Of a DNA stretch of 64,000 nt, positions 59,878 through 64,000 are shown in pieces (position 1 is the first letter of the stretch; every line of letters begins with the position of its first letter). The notes below the pieces were generated by a model that searched no databases, had not been told where the DNA came from, and saw only the letters and a program-made list of their open reading frames with translations. This stretch comes from Sphingobium sp. Cam5-1 (GTDB taxonomy: Bacteria > Pseudomonadota > Alphaproteobacteria > Sphingomonadales > Sphingomonadaceae), in the NCBI RefSeq assembly GCF_015693305.1, contig NZ_CP065138.1, forward strand, positions 62,001 to 126,000. The letters are read 5' to 3'. Position numbers and translations under genes: made by a program.

Positions 59878-59987
59878 AGAAGGTATTCTGGGTGCTGGCG
59901 CTTGGCGCGCTGGCCAGTGCCGCCATGGCGGCGACTCTCGGGCGCGCGGAAGACAGCCGCCGCCTGGAGACCAAGCGGGCGCATTGA
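59874..59987 (+). CDS. 37-residue exported or membrane microprotein between leuC and leuD
   Basis: An ORF coupled to leuC by ATGA overlap and to leuD by TGATG, so it is set precisely in the operon. It reads [23 protein letters not shown] then a charged tail [12 protein letters not shown]: a Lys-Lys start, one hydrophobic segment of about 18 residues and a short basic tail. It could be a single-pass membrane protein or a signal-peptide-like microprotein. No function is known. The tidy overlaps are the main evidence that it is translated. Confidence 0.7.
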   Translation: MKKVFWVLALGALASAAMAATLGRAEDSRRLETKRAH

Positions 59988-60580
59988 TGGACAAGCTAAA
60001 TATCGTTGAGGGCAAGGCCTATCCGTTCGGGATGAAGAATGTCGACACCGACATCGTCATTCCGGCGCATTGGCTGAAGACCATTTCGCGCTCGGGCCTC
60101 GGCAAGGGCGCGTTCGAAGTGCTGCGCAAGGAACCGGGCAACGTCTTTGACGATCCCGAATATGCTGGCAGCCCGATCCTGATCGCGGGCGACAATTTCG
60201 GCTGCGGATCCAGCCGTGAACATGCCGCCTGGGCGCTTGCTGACCTTGGCATCAAGGTAGTGATCGCGCCGAGCTTCTCGGACATTTTCTCCGGCAACGC
60301 GTTCAAAAATGGTATCCTGACAGTCGTCCTGCCGCAGGAAGCGATTGACCGGCTGATGGAGGTCGCGAAGATCGATCCCATCCATGTCGATCTGGAACAT
60401 CAGACCGTCACGACGCAGTTTCAGGATCGATTCCAGTTCGAAATCGACCCGTTCCGCAAGCATTGCCTGCTTGGCGGGCTTGACGAGATCGGGCTGACTT
60501 TGGGGCAGGCCGACACGATCAGCCAGTTCGAGGCGAAGGACGCCGGGCTGCGGCCTTGGCTCGTTCCCGCCGTTGCGTAA
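59987..60580 (+). CDS. leuD: 3-isopropylmalate dehydratase small subunit
   Basis: A 197-residue LeuD. It has [16 protein letters not shown] near the start, then the conserved [20 protein letters not shown] block with the swivelling active-site loop, [21 protein letters not shown] and [23 protein letters not shown]. The ATG overlaps the stop of the 37-residue ORF (TGATG); an upstream TTG adds one residue. Partner of LeuC. Confidence 0.97.
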   Translation: MDKLNIVEGKAYPFGMKNVDTDIVIPAHWLKTISRSGLGKGAFEVLRKEPGNVFDDPEYAGSPILIAGDNFGCGSSREHAAWALADLGIKVVIAPSFSDIFSGNAFKNGILTVVLPQEAIDRLMEVAKIDPIHVDLEHQTVTTQFQDRFQFEIDPFRKHCLLGGLDEIGLTLGQADTISQFEAKDAGLRPWLVPAVA

Positions 60581-60638
60581 CCGTCCCGATCTTCCTATCT
60601 CATCCCAGACTTCAGCTTCTTTTTGACAAGGCACAGGC

Positions 60639-60962
60639 ATGACGACTTTCGACGACCGCGAAAAGGCCTTTGAAAATATGTTCGCCCATGACCAGGAAAT
60701 GCAGTTCCGCATCCAGGCGCGGCGCAACCGGCTGCTCGGTGAATGGGCCGCGGTCAAAATGGGGCTGACGCCGGAAGAGACCGACGCCTACGCCAAGTCC
60801 GTAGTACAGGCCGATTTTGAGGAAGCGGGCGACGAGGATGTCATTCGCAAGCTGGTGGGCGACATGACCCAGGCGGGCGTAGACATTGACGAGCCAGGCG
60901 TGCGAGCGGCTCTGGAAGAGCAGCAGGTGATCGCGCGCCGCCAGTTCATCGAAGCACAATAA
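60639..60962 (+). CDS. DUF1476 protein, zeta-type F1-ATPase inhibitor
   Basis: A 107-residue helical protein of the DUF1476 family: FDDREKAFENMFAHDQEMQFRIQARRNRLLGEWAA is the family's N-terminal hallmark. In Paracoccus denitrificans the homologue is the zeta subunit that blocks ATP hydrolysis by F1FO-ATP synthase through its N-terminal segment. The family is largely restricted to alphaproteobacteria, which helps place the organism. Inhibitory activity can differ between species. It opens a run with bolA and grxD. Confidence 0.93.
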   Translation: MTTFDDREKAFENMFAHDQEMQFRIQARRNRLLGEWAAVKMGLTPEETDAYAKSVVQADFEEAGDEDVIRKLVGDMTQAGVDIDEPGVRAALEEQQVIARRQFIEAQ

Positions 60963-60980
60963 GCCGGACGGACCTGACCA

Positions 60981-61214
60981 ATGCCAATGGCTGCCGACGA
61001 TATTGCGGACATGATCCGGGCGGCTATTCCGGACGCGGAGGTGGAGATTACCGACCTCGCCGGTGATGGCGACCATTATGCCGCTCGCGTGGTGGCGGAA
61101 AGTTTTCGGGGCATGAGCCGCGTGGCTCAACAACGCGCCGTCTATGCGGCGCTTGGCGGCCGGATGGGCGGCGTACTCCACGCCTTGCAACTGACCACTG
61201 CCGTTCCCAACTAA
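60981..61214 (+). CDS. BolA family protein
   Basis: A 77-residue BolA-type protein: MAADDIADMIRAAIPDAEVEITDLAGDGDHYAARVV, then FRGMSRVAQQRAVYAALGGRMGGVLHALQL. The conserved His in GDHY and the helix-turn-helix-like class II KH fold fit. It resembles the shorter IbaG/BolA2-like group, which binds [2Fe-2S] clusters together with CGFS glutaredoxins. The monothiol glutaredoxin follows directly, supporting a shared iron-sulfur role. Confidence 0.94.
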   Translation: MPMAADDIADMIRAAIPDAEVEITDLAGDGDHYAARVVAESFRGMSRVAQQRAVYAALGGRMGGVLHALQLTTAVPN

Positions 61215-61278
61215 CCGCTATCATTTTTCATGCGCGCTGCTTGCCATTTTGCAGCGCCCGACAGGACTGGACCGACCC

Positions 61279-61611
61279 ATGACCGACGCCGTGCATCAGC
61301 GGATCGCCGATATTGTGAACAGCAATGACGTCGTGCTCTTTATGAAGGGCACGCCGCTGTTCCCCCAATGTGGTTTTTCCAGTCGTGCAATTGCCATCCT
61401 CGATCATCTGGGCGTTGCCTATGAGTCGGTGGACGTGTTGCAGGATCAGTTGGTGCGGCAGGGTATCAAGGCTTTTTCAGATTGGCCGACCATCCCACAG
61501 CTCTATGTGAAGGGCGAATTTGTCGGCGGCAGCGACATCATGATGGAAATGTATGAAGCCGGTGAGCTTCAGCAGCTGATGGCCGATGAAGGCGTCGCAG
61601 CGGCAAACTGA
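61279..61611 (+). CDS. grxD: Monothiol (CGFS) glutaredoxin, Grx4 type
   Basis: A 110-residue glutaredoxin with the monothiol active site CGFS in FPQCGFSSRAI and KGTPLFPQ ahead of it, plus WPTIPQLYVKGEFVGGSDIM with the cis-proline and glutathione-binding residues. These proteins carry [2Fe-2S] clusters to targets and form complexes with BolA, encoded just upstream. ATG 61279 gives the standard family length; the frame is open 30 bp earlier. Confidence 0.95.
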   Translation: MTDAVHQRIADIVNSNDVVLFMKGTPLFPQCGFSSRAIAILDHLGVAYESVDVLQDQLVRQGIKAFSDWPTIPQLYVKGEFVGGSDIMMEMYEAGELQQLMADEGVAAAN

Positions 61612-61621
61612 ATCGCCGCAA

Positions 61622-62797
61622 TCAGACCTTAACAATCTCCGGCAGGATGGCGTCCAGCAGCAGCATGGCTGCTGGCGTGATCCGCAGATGCTGCCCTTTG
61701 CGCTCGATCAGGTTCAACGGGGCGAGCCGCGCAACGGCAGTTTCATCGATCAGCTGCTCGACGGGGATACTGGATAGCGCCGAGATGCGATCAAGATCGA
61801 CGCCTTCCGCAAGCCGCAATCCCATCAGCAGCGCTTCACGCCCGCGATCTTCTGGCGTCAACGCTTCCTCGCTTTGCAGTCCGTGGCCGTTGCGCCGCAC
61901 GGCACCCATCCAGTTTTCGGGCTTCTTATGCCTTAGCGTCGCCATCCCCTCGCGCCGTCCGTGCGCGCCGGGACCGATCCCGGCATAGGTGCCATATCGC
62001 CAATAGGTGAGGTTGTGGCGGCTTTCCTGACCGGGCTTCGCATGGTTGCTGATCTCATAAGCAGGCAAACCGGCGGCAGCGGTCATGTCCCGTGTCTGCT
62101 CATACAGGGTTGCGGCATGGTCCGGATCAGCGGGCGTCAGCTTCCCCTGAGCGACAAGGGTGGCGAACCGCGTGCCCGGCTCGATCGTCAACTGATAAAG
62201 CGACAGATGATCGGTGCCAAAAGACAGGCCGCGCGCCAGCTCCGCCTCCCAGTCCGCCTCGCTCTGGTCGGGCCGCGCATAGATGAGGTCCAGATTCACG
62301 CGACCGAACACCGACTGCGCAACATCCAGCGCCGCCAGCGCCTCGCCCACATCATGCGCCCGACCGAGAAAATGCAGCGCCTGATTGTCCAGCGCCTGCA
62401 CCCCCAGTGACACCCGGTTCACCCCCGCACGCGCCAGATCGGCGAAGCGCGCAGCTTCCACCGAACTCGGATTGGCCTCCAACGTGATTTCCATGTCCGC
62501 CGTTGGCCGCCAGTAGCTGCCCGCAGCGTCGATGATGTTCGCGACGATTTCCGGCGGCATCAGCGATGGCGTGCCGCCGCCGAAAAAGATGGAAGAGAGC
62601 GGCCGCCCGCCAGTCAGCGTGGCTTCATGAGCCAGATCTTCCAACAGCGCGGTGCGCCAGGCATCGGTATCGATGTCCGCACGGACATGGCTGTTAAAAT
62701 CGCAATAAGGACATTTGGAAACGCAAAATGGCCAATGGACATATAAGGCCATGGCTTCAGGCGCGGGCGCCGGGGAATCGATCGGGGGCAGGGGCAT
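61622..62797 (-). CDS. hemW: HemW-type radical SAM protein
   Basis: A 391-residue radical SAM protein of the HemW family (formerly misnamed HemN). The 4Fe-4S motif is CVSKCPYC (C25, C29, C32), followed by FFGGGTPSLMPP, VNRVSLGVQALDNQAL and HLSLYQLTIEPGTRFA. HemW is thought to load haem into respiratory enzymes and lacks the extra residues of true coproporphyrinogen dehydrogenase. ATG 62797 overlaps the divergent CAP gene start; ATG 62752 is a shorter alternative. It converges with grxD. Confidence 0.95.
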   Translation of the reverse strand: MPLPPIDSPAPAPEAMALYVHWPFCVSKCPYCDFNSHVRADIDTDAWRTALLEDLAHEATLTGGRPLSSIFFGGGTPSLMPPEIVANIIDAAGSYWRPTADMEITLEANPSSVEAARFADLARAGVNRVSLGVQALDNQALHFLGRAHDVGEALAALDVAQSVFGRVNLDLIYARPDQSEADWEAELARGLSFGTDHLSLYQLTIEPGTRFATLVAQGKLTPADPDHAATLYEQTRDMTAAAGLPAYEISNHAKPGQESRHNLTYWRYGTYAGIGPGAHGRREGMATLRHKKPENWMGAVRRNGHGLQSEEALTPEDRGREALLMGLRLAEGVDLDRISALSSIPVEQLIDETAVARLAPLNLIERKGQHLRITPAAMLLLDAILPEIVKV

Positions 62798-63464
62798 GGG
62801 TGGAGGCGTCCTTAGACGGCTTTGGGCCGCACGGCTAGCAACGGCAGTAATGGCGATGACGGGAATCATTGCCGCTCAGCCAGCCAAAGCGTCCCCGTTG
62901 AGCCGGGCGGTGCCCACCCAGACGGTCATGCCCGCCGCCTATTACGGCATGGAGGAGGCGGAACGCGGCAACCTATTGCTGCGCGACGTGGTTCTGGGCA
63001 TGCATAATGACGAGCGCGAATCGCTGGGCCTCACGCCGCTGGCATGGGACAGCGACCTCGCGCAGGACGCTGCCCGATATGCCCGGCAGATGGCCGTGAC
63101 CAACCGCTTCCAACATTCCCCGCGCGCATCCCGCGCTGTTCCCAGCGGCGAAAATCTCTGGATGGGTCCACGACGCCTCTACGGATATGAGACGATGATC
63201 GGCGCCTTCCTCGATGAAAAGCGCCTGTTCCGGCGAGGAGGCAAGCTGCCGGACATCAGCCTGTCGGGCCGCTGGGAAGATGTCGGTCATTATACGCAGA
63301 TGATCTGGCGCAGCACGCAAAAGGTCGGCTGCGCCCTCGCCGAGGGGCAGAATTACGATTATCTGGTCTGCCGCTATTTTCCAGCGGGTAACGCTTTCGG
63401 AAAAGGCCCGCTGGACGCGGATGACAGCTCCTTCGGCTCCCGTCTGGCCAGCATGGGCGAATAA
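62796..63464 (+). CDS. Exported CAP (SCP/PR-1) domain protein
   Basis: A 222-residue protein with a signal peptide (LRRLWAARLATAVMAMTGIIAAQPAKA) and a CAP domain. It shows MHNDERESLGLTPLAWDSDLAQDAARYARQMAV, SGENLWMG and the CAP signature VGHYTQMIWRSTQKVGCA, then YDYLVCRYFPAGN. The conserved His-Glu-His tetrad pattern is partly visible. CAP proteins are secreted and of varied function, including lipid binding. The ATG overlaps the HemW start on the other strand. It converges with rdgB. Confidence 0.9.
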   Translation: MGGGVLRRLWAARLATAVMAMTGIIAAQPAKASPLSRAVPTQTVMPAAYYGMEEAERGNLLLRDVVLGMHNDERESLGLTPLAWDSDLAQDAARYARQMAVTNRFQHSPRASRAVPSGENLWMGPRRLYGYETMIGAFLDEKRLFRRGGKLPDISLSGRWEDVGHYTQMIWRSTQKVGCALAEGQNYDYLVCRYFPAGNAFGKGPLDADDSSFGSRLASMGE

Positions 63465-63479
63465 GCCCGCCTTGTTTTT

Positions 63480-64000
63480 CTAGAAAACCGTCGCGACCAG
63501 TTGGGCGAAGGCATCCGCACGATGGCTCATCGCATGCTTCTTTTCCGGCTCCATCTCGCCAAAGCTGATGGTGTGGCCCAACGGCTGGAACATCGGGTCA
63601 TAGCCAAAGCCCTTGTCTCCGCGCGGCGGCCAGCAGAGGATACCATCGACCCGCCCCTCAAACGCTTCGACATGACCATCGGGCCAAGCCACCGCCAGCG
63701 CGCAGATGAAATGCGCGCCATGCCCGGCGTCAGGCCCCTTGGCTTCGATCGCATCCCACACGCGCTGCATGGCGATGCTGAAATCCTTCGTCTCACCCGC
63801 CCAGCGAGCGGAGAAGATGCCCGGATCACCATTCAGCGCTTCGACGCATAGCCCGCTATCATCCGCCAATGCGGGAAGCCCCGACAGGTCCGCCGCCTGC
63901 ATCGCCTTCAGCTCTGCATTGGCGATGAAGGTGGTGCCAGTTTCTTCCGGCTCAGGCAGGTCCAGCGCCGCCGCTGACACAGTCTCAATCCCGAACGGGG
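63480..64000 (-). CDS. rdgB: Non-canonical purine NTP pyrophosphatase (RdgB/HAM1), partial
   Basis: C-terminal part of an RdgB-like enzyme that removes dITP, ITP and XTP from the nucleotide pool. The gene continues past the window edge; 173 codons are visible. Motifs are [32 protein letters not shown] (active-site acidic residues), GIFSARWAG, and [33 protein letters not shown]. The reading frame stays open to base 64000 with a typical [11 protein letters not shown]-terminal sequence, so the true start lies outside. Confidence 0.95.
   Translation of the reverse strand, partial: PFGIETVSAAALDLPEPEETGTTFIANAELKAMQAADLSGLPALADDSGLCVEALNGDPGIFSARWAGETKDFSIAMQRVWDAIEAKGPDAGHGAHFICALAVAWPDGHVEAFEGRVDGILCWPPRGDKGFGYDPMFQPLGHTISFGEMEPEKKHAMSHRADAFAQLVATVF

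Overview
This is 64 kb of GC-rich, tightly packed alphaproteobacterial chromosome. Gene content and family versions point to Sphingomonadales, probably Sphingobium, Sphingomonas or a close relative: a DUF1476 zeta-type F1-ATPase inhibitor, NasST nitrate control, a MipA/OmpV porin-like protein, a membrane-anchored cytochrome c, and many short GC-rich palindromic repeats between genes. That placement is inference from content; no rRNA or tRNA gene was seen. Neighbouring genes often overlap by 1-8 bp (ATGA or TGATG junctions), so most runs on one strand look like operons. I saw no prophage, transposase, CRISPR array or replication origin.

Layout. 0.2-3.0 kb: yggT, a DUF167 gene, folD, an exported DUF4440-like protein and a MarC membrane protein. 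3.2-5.8 kb: an OmpA lipoprotein, a CorC/HlyC-type membrane protein and an orphan lipoprotein. 6.1-7.6 kb: an arsenic operon arsR-aqpS-arsC with no efflux pump. 7.7-13.3 kb: cytochrome c, prephenate dehydratase, a membrane hydroxylase, DUF2141, MipA/OmpV, thioredoxin/CnoX, LON-domain and Trm112-like proteins. 13.5-18.8 kb: a TlpA lipoprotein facing argH, a small lipoprotein, lysA, a siroheme-synthase-type dehydrogenase and a CorA transporter. 18.8-26.0 kb: a lone response regulator, a TetR-controlled tripartite EmrAB-type efflux operon with twin operator sites, and an ABC-F protein preceded by a short leader ORF.

26.2-36.2 kb is the nitrate assimilation locus: nasT-nasS, narK, nirB-nirD, nasA, cobA. 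The mRNA leaders of narK and nirB each carry a pair of ANTAR-type hairpins followed by an intrinsic terminator, the expected targets of NasT antitermination. cobA supplies the siroheme precursor for NirB. mobA follows on the other strand and supplies the molybdenum cofactor for NasA. 36.8-41.8 kb is a vitamin B12 uptake locus: a cobalamin riboswitch ahead of btuB, with btuF diverging from btuCD. 41.9-46.1 kb holds an LpoA-like protein, rsmI (broken by a one-base frameshift in a C run), yraN, gshB and a DedA protein. 46.3-53.5 kb: xerC, a metallo-beta-lactamase-fold hydrolase, nadA, nadC, DUF4112, an oligopeptide-type binding lipoprotein and a secreted beta-helix protein. 53.5-64 kb: two small unknowns, a RamB/ScfR-like regulator facing isocitrate lyase (aceA), a 50-residue follower, a glutathione transferase, leuC-(37 aa ORF)-leuD, the ATPase inhibitor, bolA, a CGFS glutaredoxin, hemW, a CAP-domain protein, and rdgB cut by the window end.

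The most interesting items are the two NasT-responsive leaders, the ABC-F leader ORF, the 37-aa ORF wedged between leuC and leuD, the rsmI frameshift, the pump-less arsenic operon, and at least five families of dispersed palindromic repeats. Bases 1-201 hold one repeat copy and no gene I can support.
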